Source: Rhodopirellula bahusiensis (GTDB taxonomy: Bacteria > Planctomycetota > Planctomycetia > Pirellulales > Pirellulaceae). Taken from it: 64,000 nucleotides of DNA. Made by a program: the position numbers and the translations under genes. The notes under the pieces are model-generated. The model was not told the DNA's origin and did no database searches. It worked only from the letters and a program-made list of their open reading frames with translations. Positions 54,138 to 62,089 of the stretch are shown here, piece by piece (within the stretch, counting starts at the first letter, position 1; every line of letters starts with the position of its first letter). Location: NCBI RefSeq assembly GCF_002727185.1, contig NZ_NIZW01000033.1, positions 1-64,000 of the forward strand, read 5' to 3'.

Positions 54138-54168
54138 GTTAGATGCTTGGCCTGATCGGATTCTTCAC
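54138..54168 (-). promoter_or_regulatory. Putative ECF-type promoter (copy P7) for the YHS-like gene
   Basis: Minus strand: GTGAAG (54163-54168), 15 nt, AGCATCTAAC (54138-54147). It ends 104 nt before the start at 54034. Confidence 0.68.
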
Positions 54169-54283
54169 AGGAACTCCGAATCTTTTTTGAGATCCGCGCG
54201 TCCGAAGCATTCGTGAATTGCCTGGAGGCCCACCAGAGCCAAATGCCAGCAAAGTGCGGCAGTCTGACCGATCTCAATTTTCT

Positions 54284-54314
54284 GTGAAGGATTCGACGAC
54301 TCGGTGCATCCAAC
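54284..54314 (+). promoter_or_regulatory. Putative ECF-type promoter (copy P3) for the Cys/His-rich gene
   Basis: GTGAAG (54284-54289), 15 nt, TGCATCCAAC (54305-54314). Ends 42 nt before the start at 54356 and is divergent from P7. Confidence 0.7.
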
Positions 54315-54355
54315 CGGCCATGTTCACCTTTCCGAAACCCCACTAAGAGATTTTG

Positions 54356-54973
54356 ATGATGAAAATGTTCATGGCTGCGGTAGCACTGGCTGGATTGATC
54401 GGCGTCCCCGCCCAGGCGAATGCTGGTTGCGGATGTTCGGGTGGTGCTCAAGCGCCAGTCGCCACTAACGCTCCGATCGCCTCGTACTACTCAGGAGGCG
54501 GGTTTCCGATCGCATCGCCCGCTTATCAACCAGCCCCGAGTCAGTACGGCCCAAGCGACTATTCCGCTGCGCCCTTCTACTCGAATCCGCCCGCCAATTA
54601 CGCGGCACCGCGCGCTGCGATGCCAATGAACGCGCGAACAACCATGCCGGCTCAGCACTCACCTGCCTCGTCACTGGCGACTTCGCCGTTTTCTAATCTC
54701 ACCGGCAACGTCCCGAGCTGCTGTGCTGGCGGAGGATCAAGTTGCTGTGCCGATGGCGGTTCGAGTTGCTGCCAAAGCAAGACTGGCGAAGCACCAACAG
54801 CATTGCCCACGATGATGCAGCTCAGCACGTCCGGGAGCGCACCCTTGCAAGGCCAGCCCGCTGCACCTAGCAGCAATCAGGCACCTCCTATGCCCATGTC
54901 CAATGCAGTGTCCGCGCCCACGACCGGTTCAGCTCCGGTCGCCAATGATCCGCATGCTGGTCATCAGCATTGA
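54356..54973 (+). CDS. Exported Cys-pair/His-tail protein
   Basis: 205 residues. Signal peptide MMKMFMAAVALAGLIGVPAQANA, then GCGCSGG, a Pro/Ala/Tyr-rich low-complexity part, the trio SCCAGGGSSCCADGGSSCC, and DPHAGHQH at the end. Three Cys pairs spaced 8 residues recall the peptide at 11959. A cell-envelope metal-binding protein is likely. Starts ATG 54356 or 54359. It is preceded by promoter P3. Confidence 0.75.
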   Translation: MMKMFMAAVALAGLIGVPAQANAGCGCSGGAQAPVATNAPIASYYSGGGFPIASPAYQPAPSQYGPSDYSAAPFYSNPPANYAAPRAAMPMNARTTMPAQHSPASSLATSPFSNLTGNVPSCCAGGGSSCCADGGSSCCQSKTGEAPTALPTMMQLSTSGSAPLQGQPAAPSSNQAPPMPMSNAVSAPTTGSAPVANDPHAGHQH

Positions 54974-55018
54974 TTGACGGTCTCAACGTCAAACCAACGA
55001 CGGATCGAACGTGAGGGC

Positions 55019-56164
55019 ATGAGTAGTTCGCCCACCAAGCCAACAAACGCCACCTCGAAACACATTCCAGAATTGGATGGGGTTCGAGGTTTGGCGATTT
55101 TGCTCGTCACGCTCTATCGCTTTAGCCGCGACATTCCGATCGACACCCGGCTCGGTGGCTTGCTGCACGATGCGCTCACCTTGGGGAGTCGCGGCGTCGA
55201 GTTATTCTTCGTTCTATCTGGCTTCCTAATCACCGGAGTGTTGCTCGACGCAAAATCGACAACCAATCGGTACCGCAATTTCTTGGCCCGCCGAAGTCTG
55301 CGGATTTTTCCGCTCTACTTCGTCGCTCTCACCATCTTCGTCGTCATCATCCCGATTTTGACCGGTCGCGATAACCCGTTTGAGCAAGCGACCGACAAGC
55401 AGTTCTACTTGTGGACGTACCTAACCAACGTTCACATGAGCCTGGCTGGGCAATGGAACTTTGGACGCCTGGATCACTTCTGGTCACTGGCGGTGGAGGA
55501 ACACTTCTACCTGATTTGGCCGACGATTATTTTCACGGTGCCGAACCGATGGTTGCTTCGGGTGGCGACCATCGGATTCGTCGTCTGTTTATCCAGCCGA
55601 ATCGCATTTGCGGCGATGAGTCAAAATGACGTTGCGACCGACGTCTTCAGCTTCTTTCGCTTTGACGCCATGTTGATCGGAGCCATGCTGATCATCCATC
55701 AGCGAACGCGAAGCGACGGAAACGATCGAACAGTCGGTATCAACCGCCTGCGAATTGGGCTTGTGGTCACTGCACTAGCGACGTTGGCAATCGCGCTTTT
55801 CAACAGGCGTTTTTTAACCGCTGCTGAGACTGCGTTTCCGGTGACGTTTGCCTTGCTGATTGCGGTCGTATTACGACCGGAAAGTCGCATGAACCTGGGA
55901 CGGTTGTTTCGATCGTCGTTGCTGCGTTCGCTGGGAAAGTACAGCTACGCGATGTATGTCTTTCAAAGCCCGCTAATTCCATTGGTGGCAATGTTGCCTT
56001 CTTCGATGAGTGTCTTTGAGCGATTCGGGGGTGATGATTCAATCATCGCTCATCTGTGCTACATCGCATTCATGTTTTTGTTAACCTACGGGATCGCTCT
56101 GCTGAGCTGGCACATTCTGGAAAAACACTGCTTGCAACTGAAGCGGCACTTCAAAGTGGCCTAA
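55019..56164 (+). CDS. Acyltransferase-3 family membrane protein
   Basis: 381 residues, ten or so membrane helices. IPELDGVRGLAILLVTLYRFSRDIP is the family opening, and FWSLAVEEHFYLIWP is the second hallmark. The R-x10-H catalytic motif is R23 then R34, so the expected histidine is replaced by arginine. Such proteins O-acylate cell-surface sugars. Start 55019 has GAGG upstream. It follows the Cys/His-rich gene after 45 bp and probably shares its transcript, which would put it under promoter P3. Confidence 0.9.
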   Translation: MSSSPTKPTNATSKHIPELDGVRGLAILLVTLYRFSRDIPIDTRLGGLLHDALTLGSRGVELFFVLSGFLITGVLLDAKSTTNRYRNFLARRSLRIFPLYFVALTIFVVIIPILTGRDNPFEQATDKQFYLWTYLTNVHMSLAGQWNFGRLDHFWSLAVEEHFYLIWPTIIFTVPNRWLLRVATIGFVVCLSSRIAFAAMSQNDVATDVFSFFRFDAMLIGAMLIIHQRTRSDGNDRTVGINRLRIGLVVTALATLAIALFNRRFLTAAETAFPVTFALLIAVVLRPESRMNLGRLFRSSLLRSLGKYSYAMYVFQSPLIPLVAMLPSSMSVFERFGGDDSIIAHLCYIAFMFLLTYGIALLSWHILEKHCLQLKRHFKVA

Positions 56165-56375
56165 CCGCAGGGACAGAGGGTGGGCGTCAAACGGAGAGCC
56201 TCGATACCTTGGGGGAGTATGCGGCTTAGGCGAAAAACGTCGCCCGATGACGAGCCATTTCGTGGAAACACCGGCATCCTGGCGTACGACGCTGAAGCTG
56301 CTGGTGAGCAACTGTCGATGCCACGAACACGGATGAATTAGGTTGCTCCATCACACGGAATGAAGGGAAAGAAAA

Positions 56376-57164
56376 ATGTTGCGAGCACTCAAAGTCAAGC
56401 TGGTCGTGACATCTTTGGCAGTGGCTGTGGGTGTCACAGGTTCTGCCTCGTCTGCATTAGGCCAAGAGCACGCGGGACATCATGCGGCAAACAAAGTCGT
56501 CGTGGACGCTGATATCTTGTCTGCCTTCGTGAATAAGCCTTGCGAGAACTTTCAGCTAGCGAGGAAGCATTTTCTCTCCGGCAACAACAAGAAAGCCGCA
56601 TCGTCGCTGCGAACCGCGTTGGCGTTTTTGCGGCTCGAAGCGGCTCGTGCCGACGCAACATCTCAGGTGGCGATCGAGAAGTCCGTCCATGACTTGAAGC
56701 TGTTGGCGTCAGCGGTTGAGCGTGGCGAGGTTCAGGCTTATGGCGAACTGCAACGAGCCTTTGTCGAAGCACACGTCGCACTGGCTTCACACCACTGCGT
56801 CCAGAGCGACACCTGCTGCTGTCAATTGGAGAAGGACGGGGCCGATGGCGATGTGACTTGCGTTTGCCGGGAACTCAACGCGGCCACCATTCACCTCGAA
56901 CAGGCGACGATGTGGCGAAATGGCAAGTTGGCTGAGTTGGTTCAACCGACGTACGACGAGTCACACTTTGCCGAGATGGAGTCAATGGGTTTCAGCAACT
57001 CAATGGCAACACACAAGAAGGACGCGAATCAAAACCGATTCTTGTCCAACATGAAACAACGCATCGGTAGCTTGCACCAAAAGCTCGAAGCGTTCACAGG
57101 ACGGAAGATTCAATTGGCACGCCCGCACGAAATTGATGCCTTCGGCGGGATGGATTTGAGATAA
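56376..57164 (+). CDS. Exported helical protein with Cys cluster
   Basis: 262 residues. Signal peptide ends SSALGQEH, followed by AGHHAANK. The rest is mostly helical and charged, with a central cluster SHHCVQSDTCCCQLEKDGADGDVTCVC (six Cys) and a C-terminal helix (FLSNMKQRIGSLHQKLEAF). Histidines and cysteines suggest metal or heme-like binding, with no known family match. GAAGGG lies about 10 nt upstream. The next gene is convergent. Confidence 0.75.
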   Translation: MLRALKVKLVVTSLAVAVGVTGSASSALGQEHAGHHAANKVVVDADILSAFVNKPCENFQLARKHFLSGNNKKAASSLRTALAFLRLEAARADATSQVAIEKSVHDLKLLASAVERGEVQAYGELQRAFVEAHVALASHHCVQSDTCCCQLEKDGADGDVTCVCRELNAATIHLEQATMWRNGKLAELVQPTYDESHFAEMESMGFSNSMATHKKDANQNRFLSNMKQRIGSLHQKLEAFTGRKIQLARPHEIDAFGGMDLR

Positions 57165-57192
57165 ACCAATTCACTCGATAGCGCGTCGAAGC

Positions 57193-57211
57193 AGCCCGGT
57201 TCCCAAAACTG
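57193..57211 (+). terminator. Weak hairpin between convergent genes
   Basis: CCCGGTT (57193-57199) with AACTGGG (57205-57211), 7 bp with one G-U pair and a 5-nt loop, then GTATTTC. Placement fits a terminator; strength is marginal. Confidence 0.3.
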
Positions 57212-57234
57212 GGGTATTTCACCAATCCTCAATG

Positions 57235-58113
57235 TTATGTTGCGTTGTATTGGCCGATCAGCATCATTTCGCCGATCGGAAGCGGAATGACTTTTGATCG
57301 TAGCCGGGATGGCATTAAGTTCCCGATGGTACTGAGCACTCGGTGTATCATCGGGTTGTATTCAGCGAATTGGACGAGCGAGTAGTCGAACGTCAAAGGC
57401 TTGTACGTTCGGCAAGCCGCTTTGACGGTGAATCCTTCTTCTTGGAGTAGCAGGCTTAGATTCTGGCGATTGAAATAGTGCAAATGCTCTTCAGGAATGT
57501 AAAAATACCATCGCGATCCCATCAACCGGCGGGCCATTGAGTTTAGGTCGGGAAGTGTCAGGACAATATGCCCGCCATCGCGGACTCGCATGCGTAAAGC
57601 ACGAATGAAATCGCGAGGGTCCAACACGTGTTCAATCACGTCAAATGCCGTGATGGTATCGAAGCGAGCATCGTTTGGTAGCGAATCGACCGTCCCAGAG
57701 TGAACATTCAGGCCAGCCTGACGAGCGAGTTCCACTGCCGTTGCTGAGAGCTCGACGCCTTGGGCATCCGCACCTTTCTCCTTGGCAACCGCCACGAACG
57801 TTCCGTCGGCACACCCAACATCCAGCCATCGACCGCCACTGGCGCTCGGGACGTATCGGCTTAGTTCTGACAGACGGCTATGAGCCGTCATGCGTTTCAT
57901 CGTTTGAGCGGCAGCAAAATCGCTATACATGCCCTCCGAATAGCTTTCGTCGTAGTACTGTTCCAGTTCGTCAACCGTTGGCAACGGATACAGCAGCTCA
58001 CCAGCGCACGACATGCACCGCCAGAAATCACGTCCCTTTTTCTCAAAGCGAAACCGAAACTGAGCAATCCCACAAACGGGGCATTGCAAGTTGATTTTAC
58101 GTGTGGACTTCAT
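57235..58113 (-). CDS. SAM-dependent methyltransferase with N-terminal zinc ribbon
   Basis: 292 residues. N-terminal CPVCG ... CMSC zinc ribbon (C11, C14, C33, C36 by count), then a class I domain: GGRWLDVGCADGTFVAVAKEKGADAQGVELSATAVELA (motif I and the acidic strand-2 end) and FDTITAFDVIEHVLDPRDFIRALRMRVRDGGHIVLTLPD. This is the arrangement of sugar or polyketide C-methyltransferases and of related unnamed enzymes. Substrate unknown. No promoter-motif copy upstream. Confidence 0.88.
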   Translation of the reverse strand: MKSTRKINLQCPVCGIAQFRFRFEKKGRDFWRCMSCAGELLYPLPTVDELEQYYDESYSEGMYSDFAAAQTMKRMTAHSRLSELSRYVPSASGGRWLDVGCADGTFVAVAKEKGADAQGVELSATAVELARQAGLNVHSGTVDSLPNDARFDTITAFDVIEHVLDPRDFIRALRMRVRDGGHIVLTLPDLNSMARRLMGSRWYFYIPEEHLHYFNRQNLSLLLQEEGFTVKAACRTYKPLTFDYSLVQFAEYNPMIHRVLSTIGNLMPSRLRSKVIPLPIGEMMLIGQYNAT

Positions 58114-58216
58114 TTACCGCTCAAAACGACGCGAATGAACAACTGTAACGGGGCTTCGCCATTTTTGAACTGTACTGGATAAGCCGATAGAAATCAGTCG
58201 GTTCGAGTTCTCAAGT

Positions 58217-59347
58217 CTAAGGGTGGGTGTGTGTGGAATGATCATCGACGGCGGGCGTCGCGGAAGACGCGGACTCTAACGGCTCGGCGTCCAAAGTCGG
58301 TGGTCCGATCGGATCGCCATCCAATCTTGCGATCAAGTCTGACGCCAAGCGATCGCCCGGTTCCAGTTCCAACGCCTTGGATAACTCTCTCTTGGCGTAG
58401 TCGGCATGGTTGTCCAAATACAGGAAATGATAGCCTCTGACGAACCTCGCCGCAGCGTCGTCGGGGTTCTCGGCGACAAACTTGTTGAGACGATTCATGG
58501 CTTCGGTATAGCTGCCATCGCGGTACAAATTCCGCCAACTCTTGACATCGTAACCGAGTTCACTCAAGCCGCCGATGGACGCCGCGCGATGGATCGTCAA
58601 CGCGGAACCGCGATAGTCACCCGAAGCGAACAATGCGTGGGCGAGCAACAATTGAAGCTGGACGTTTTCTGGGTCTTCTACCAAAGCGTGACTAACCAGT
58701 TTCGCCGCTCGACCGAACTGCCCGGCACGGAATGCAGCTTCGGCAGATAGTCGATACGATTCATCCGAAGGGCTGTTCGATGAGGCTGTAGCGGATGCAG
58801 CGTCTGGAATCGCCGGCTTCGCAACGGAATAACTTTGCGGCGTTTGCGACGAACCGGCAACGTAACTCGAAGCGGGAGCCGAGGAGTAAAGATCGACATC
58901 GTAATACGAGTACGGATAAACGCCCGCATAGTATCCCCCATAGGTTCCGTAGTGGGGATAGTACGCGTGATGAACGATACCTGCCCCCAAGTGGATACCC
59001 AACCCGATTCCGTGCCCGTAGCCGCCGTGAAGATAGCCGCCATGCCCGTAGCCGCCATGCCCTAAGCTGCTGTAACCATGACCAAGAGTGCCATGAGTGG
59101 ACAAACCATGACCGCCGTATCCCGAATGCCCGCCAAAACCGCTGTGACCACCAACGCCGTTGTGCCCACCAACGCCGTTGTGCCCACCGTAACCGCTGTG
59201 CCCGCCGAAGCCGCCGTGGCCTCCAAAGCCGCCGTGCCCGCCAACACCGCCGTGGCCCCCACCATGCTGTGCCACCACGGCGGACTGGAACCCTATTCCA
59301 AAAAAGAAAACCGAAACCAGTAGGATTTTTAAATGCGTGCGTCTCAT
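58217..59347 (-). CDS. Exported Gly/His-repeat protein with TPR-like domain
   Basis: 376 residues. Signal peptide ends SAVVAQ. Residues 28-80 are pentapeptide repeats GGHxG (x = G, S, N; then F, V, Y), followed by a Tyr/Gly-rich stretch and, from about residue 195, TPR-like helix pairs (YRLSAEAAFRAGQFGRAAKLVSHALVEDPENVQLQLLLAHALFASGDYRGSALTI). The tail is DDHSTHTHP. The repeat could bind metal or form an adhesive layer. A copy of the repeated promoter (59446-59476) lies about 100 nt upstream. ATG 59347 is chosen over 59404. Confidence 0.85.
   Translation of the reverse strand: MRRTHLKILLVSVFFFGIGFQSAVVAQHGGGHGGVGGHGGFGGHGGFGGHSGYGGHNGVGGHNGVGGHSGFGGHSGYGGHGLSTHGTLGHGYSSLGHGGYGHGGYLHGGYGHGIGLGIHLGAGIVHHAYYPHYGTYGGYYAGVYPYSYYDVDLYSSAPASSYVAGSSQTPQSYSVAKPAIPDAASATASSNSPSDESYRLSAEAAFRAGQFGRAAKLVSHALVEDPENVQLQLLLAHALFASGDYRGSALTIHRAASIGGLSELGYDVKSWRNLYRDGSYTEAMNRLNKFVAENPDDAAARFVRGYHFLYLDNHADYAKRELSKALELEPGDRLASDLIARLDGDPIGPPTLDAEPLESASSATPAVDDHSTHTHP
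59108..59266 (-). repeat. Tandem GGHxG coding repeat
   Basis: About ten 15-bp units coding GGH(G/S/N)(F/V/Y). Units vary at the third and fourth residues; two adjacent NGV units are identical in DNA, indicating recent unit duplication. Confidence 0.85.
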
Positions 59348-59445
59348 TGTGAACGCCTTTCGGTGGCAAGCAGCGATCGATGTGGCACGCGATCGATCCA
59401 CCAAGTGATGCTCGGCGGAATACCGTGATAGCGAGCTTCCATCTG

Positions 59446-59476
59446 CTTCGATGCTCGGCAGCCCGGCATTCTTCAG
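59446..59476 (-). promoter_or_regulatory. Putative ECF-type promoter (copy P6) for the GGHxG gene
   Basis: Minus strand: CTGAAG (59471-59476), 15 nt, AGCATCGAAG (59446-59455). One base off in the upstream element and a G in place of the final C. Confidence 0.5.
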
Positions 59477-59503
59477 TAAAACCGCACCGATTTCGCCAAA
59501 TTC

Positions 59504-61075
59504 TTATTCGGCGGCGTGGTCATGCGTCTCTTCGGATGGGGAAACGTCTTCTTGCGATCCGCCGTCACTCGAACTATGGCTGTGGCCGTGCGAGTGTTGG
59601 TGACCATTTCCCGCAGAAGCCCCATCGGCGCGCCACAACGCCACAGCACCCACCAGTACCACTACCATCAGTGCGGTGGCGACCGTCAGACGCCTCCGCC
59701 ACAGGCTGCCGGCGCTCGTCGGTGCTGTGTCATGAGCAAGCGAAAAAGATTCCGTGTGAATTTGGCGATGCGATACCCCGCGATCCTGCAAACCTTCGAT
59801 CACTTGCTTCGTCATCGCCGCCGGTCCGCAAACATAAACGCCGGTCGTTGACTCAATCTCGCCGAGCAATCGCTCGATCTTCTCGGCATCGATATGACCC
59901 CGCTCGCCGGACCACGATTCATCGGCATTGGACAACACATGCGTCAAAGTCAAAGGCGGAGATTGCGTTGCCTGCATTTGAGCCAATTCGTCAGCAAACA
60001 CGATGTCAGCTGCTGTTTTGTTGGCGAACAAAAACCGCACGTGTTTTTGACTTCCGGTATCCCGCATATGTCGCAGCATACTCATCAACGGCGTCACACC
60101 GATCCCGCCGGCAACAAACACAAATGCGTTTTCATTCGCATGCATCAGGTACGAAAAATGCCCAAATGCCTTGTGAACAATCACGGGGTCATCCGGCTCA
60201 ATCGACTGAATCTTCCTCGTGAAATCGCCCGAAGCCTTGATCGTTGATTCGACGTAACCTTCCGCGGTGGGGCTGGACGCAATCGTGAAATGGTGTTCTT
60301 CAGGTGGAACGGCCCAGGAGTCGGGAAATGTCAAGAACTGAAACTGGCCGGGCAGGTGATCGGCAGTCCAATTTTCAACTCCCGCCAAGCGAAGTGTCCA
60401 GACGTCCGGCGTTTCTTGCCGCACCTCGACGACACGCATCGGTTGGCTGGCAAGTTTCATGGGGCGAATCCAGCGATGCCAAACCAAAACGGAAATGGCC
60501 GCCCCGCCAAGTAAAATCCAGAGCAATTGCATCGGCCAGGCTTGCAAGTCGCCTCCGGCAAACCAACCATGAACTAAAGTCAAGCCGATGATCGCAACGG
60601 CCAAAACATCGTGCGTCATTCGCCAGTGTTCATAACTCAGTTTGAGTGCAGTCCGAAAAACGGAGACGACGATGTGAGTGATTAGCGCCAGCAGCCCAAG
60701 CTTGCCCGCCCAGATGTACAAGGGCTGGCTCCATCCATAGATCAAACTCCAATCGCCCTCTCCGGCGGCGAGCAACACCGGATGCAGCAACAGCAAGGCG
60801 ATTGCGAGAAGTCCCATCGAGCGGTGAAAGAGCATCACCTCGCTGAGACTGAACACATCGCAGATCCATCGCAACCGGCCCGCCAGCACAAATTGAAATA
60901 ACAGAATGCCGATGCCGACCAAACCACAATTTTTAGCAATCTCGCTCAGCAACGAGTGGTCGGTCTGAGGCACGGCAAGCACCGCCACCGTGGCGGGCGA
61001 GACGACTGCAGCAAAGTACAGCGTCGCCAGCAGAACGGAAGCGAACGGTTGCCGAATTTCACCAGGGGAGTTCAT
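59504..61075 (-). CDS. Ferric-reductase-like transmembrane flavoprotein with His-rich C-terminus
   Basis: 523 residues. Six membrane helices hold paired heme histidines (FHRSMGLLAIALLLLHP and MTHDVLAVAIIGLTLVHGW). The reductase part binds FAD (HLPGQFQFLTFP, HHFTIASSP) and NAD(P)H (VAGGIGVTPLMSMLRHM, YVCGPAAM). The end adds one more membrane helix and a His-rich tail (NGHQHSHGHSH, HDHAAE), not normal for the family. Probably moves electrons across the membrane to reduce a metal or peroxide. Same strand as the small lipoprotein 70 bp upstream. Confidence 0.9.
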   Translation of the reverse strand: MNSPGEIRQPFASVLLATLYFAAVVSPATVAVLAVPQTDHSLLSEIAKNCGLVGIGILLFQFVLAGRLRWICDVFSLSEVMLFHRSMGLLAIALLLLHPVLLAAGEGDWSLIYGWSQPLYIWAGKLGLLALITHIVVSVFRTALKLSYEHWRMTHDVLAVAIIGLTLVHGWFAGGDLQAWPMQLLWILLGGAAISVLVWHRWIRPMKLASQPMRVVEVRQETPDVWTLRLAGVENWTADHLPGQFQFLTFPDSWAVPPEEHHFTIASSPTAEGYVESTIKASGDFTRKIQSIEPDDPVIVHKAFGHFSYLMHANENAFVFVAGGIGVTPLMSMLRHMRDTGSQKHVRFLFANKTAADIVFADELAQMQATQSPPLTLTHVLSNADESWSGERGHIDAEKIERLLGEIESTTGVYVCGPAAMTKQVIEGLQDRGVSHRQIHTESFSLAHDTAPTSAGSLWRRRLTVATALMVVVLVGAVALWRADGASAGNGHQHSHGHSHSSSDGGSQEDVSPSEETHDHAAE

Positions 61076-61145
61076 GAAATTCGATCAACCTAGTTCGCTT
61101 TGTTCGTTCGTCAGTTGTGATCGCCGGTTCGGGCCATGCAACGCC

Positions 61146-61271
61146 TTAGTGGCTATGCCCGACATGCCCGTCGGAGCCTCCATAGCCGCTGCCTGAAGAG
61201 GCGCAACCGGAAGCCGCAACCGTTAGCGTTAAAACGATTACCAAAAAAGCAGCGGAAAATACATTCTTCAT
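61146..61271 (-). CDS. 41-residue His-tailed lipoprotein
   Basis: ATG 61271 with AAGG at about 10 nt. The peptide starts MKNVFSAAFLVIVLTLTVAA, has the lipobox ASGC (Cys23) and ends GGSDGHVGHSH. Mature part is only 19 residues, rich in Gly, Ser and His. An alternative start at 61280 adds three residues. Upstream at 61351-61381 is a weak copy of the repeated promoter. It leads into the ferric-reductase-like gene. Could be a metal-binding tether; no known family. Confidence 0.7.
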   Translation of the reverse strand: MKNVFSAAFLVIVLTLTVAASGCASSGSGYGGSDGHVGHSH

Positions 61272-61350
61272 CTCATTCATCCTTGATCGAGAATAGTTTT
61301 TTTAGAATGCCGACAAGCCCCGACACTGGGGCTGCTTGACGGCAACGAGA

Positions 61351-61381
61351 TTTAGATGATCGGTGGCCCCGCATTCTTCGC
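61351..61381 (-). promoter_or_regulatory. Weak copy (P8) of the repeated promoter
   Basis: Minus strand: GCGAAG (61376-61381), 15 nt, ATCATCTAAA (61351-61360). One mismatch upstream, two or three downstream, correct spacing, 80 nt from the start at 61271. Confidence 0.4.
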
Positions 61382-61401
61382 GGGACTCAAAAACTTTTCG
61401 G

Positions 61402-61818
61402 TCATTCGTTGCGAGCGATCGCGAAGTATTTGGCTGGATCGGCCTTGACCTTCTTCACACAGCCACGACAGCAAACGAAGAGTGTTTCACCGCCGACCGT
61501 CACGGGGACGGGGTCGCCCATCGAACCGAGCGGTTCCCCCATCACGGGGCAGAGCTTGTGATTGATGACACCGCCACTGCTTGCCACCGCGGGCTGGTGA
61601 GTCATTGTCTGCTGCTGAGCCACGGCTTGTGGAGGCATCCCGACACCGCCAGTGTCATGACAACTGGACCCGCCAGCGGAAGAACTGCCGCATCCTCCGC
61701 TGCCGCAGCCACCGCTGGTTGCTCCAATAGAGGCGTAGCGATCGCGAGCGCACCCGGAGAGGACAAAAAGAAGTGTGAATGCTAGCGGTAAAGCCAGCGA
61801 TGCGATTCCCTTCGACAT
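61402..61818 (-). CDS. Lipoprotein with a YHS-like metal-binding domain
   Basis: 138 residues. Lipobox VLSGC (Cys23), a Gly/Ser/Cys linker (GGCGSGGCGSSS, SSCHD), then HKLCPVMGEPLGSMGDPVPVTVGGETLFVCCRGC (C90, C117, C118, C120). The domain closely resembles both repeats of the protein at 53396 (GSMG, then CCxxC two residues apart). Outer-membrane or inner-membrane anchored metal binder. Preceded by repeated promoter P5. Confidence 0.85.
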   Translation of the reverse strand: MSKGIASLALPLAFTLLFVLSGCARDRYASIGATSGGCGSGGCGSSSAGGSSCHDTGGVGMPPQAVAQQQTMTHQPAVASSGGVINHKLCPVMGEPLGSMGDPVPVTVGGETLFVCCRGCVKKVKADPAKYFAIARNE

Positions 61819-61866
61819 GATTCCCTCGATTCCCTGAGAGGTTGATGTTTGTAGTTCGTTCGGATG

Positions 61867-61897
61867 GTTTGATGCTCAAGTCGACCGGTTCCTTCAC
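61867..61897 (-). promoter_or_regulatory. Putative ECF-type promoter (copy P5) for the YHS-like lipoprotein
   Basis: Minus strand: GTGAAG (61892-61897), 15 nt, AGCATCAAAC (61867-61876). Ends about 48 nt before the start at 61818. Confidence 0.65.
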
Positions 61898-62089
61898 GGA
61901 TTTCCTCCTCGACCGCAAAAAATGAGATTGCGAGCTGAACAAGTTGGCAATCAAGTTTGCCCAATTCGTCTAACCCCATTTGCCGCACCTTTGAGGCCGG
62001 AAGCGTCGCAATCGACGCCCGCCGGAAACACAAGCCGGTTCTAGCGGTATCGACAAGGCAACTGGTCGTCGCATCCGAGACAACGGCGT

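Noticed and set aside
59380-60222. 280-codon plus-strand frame rich in Arg/Ser/His
   Set aside because: It is antisense to the ferric-reductase-like gene, has no family pattern and no ribosome binding site.
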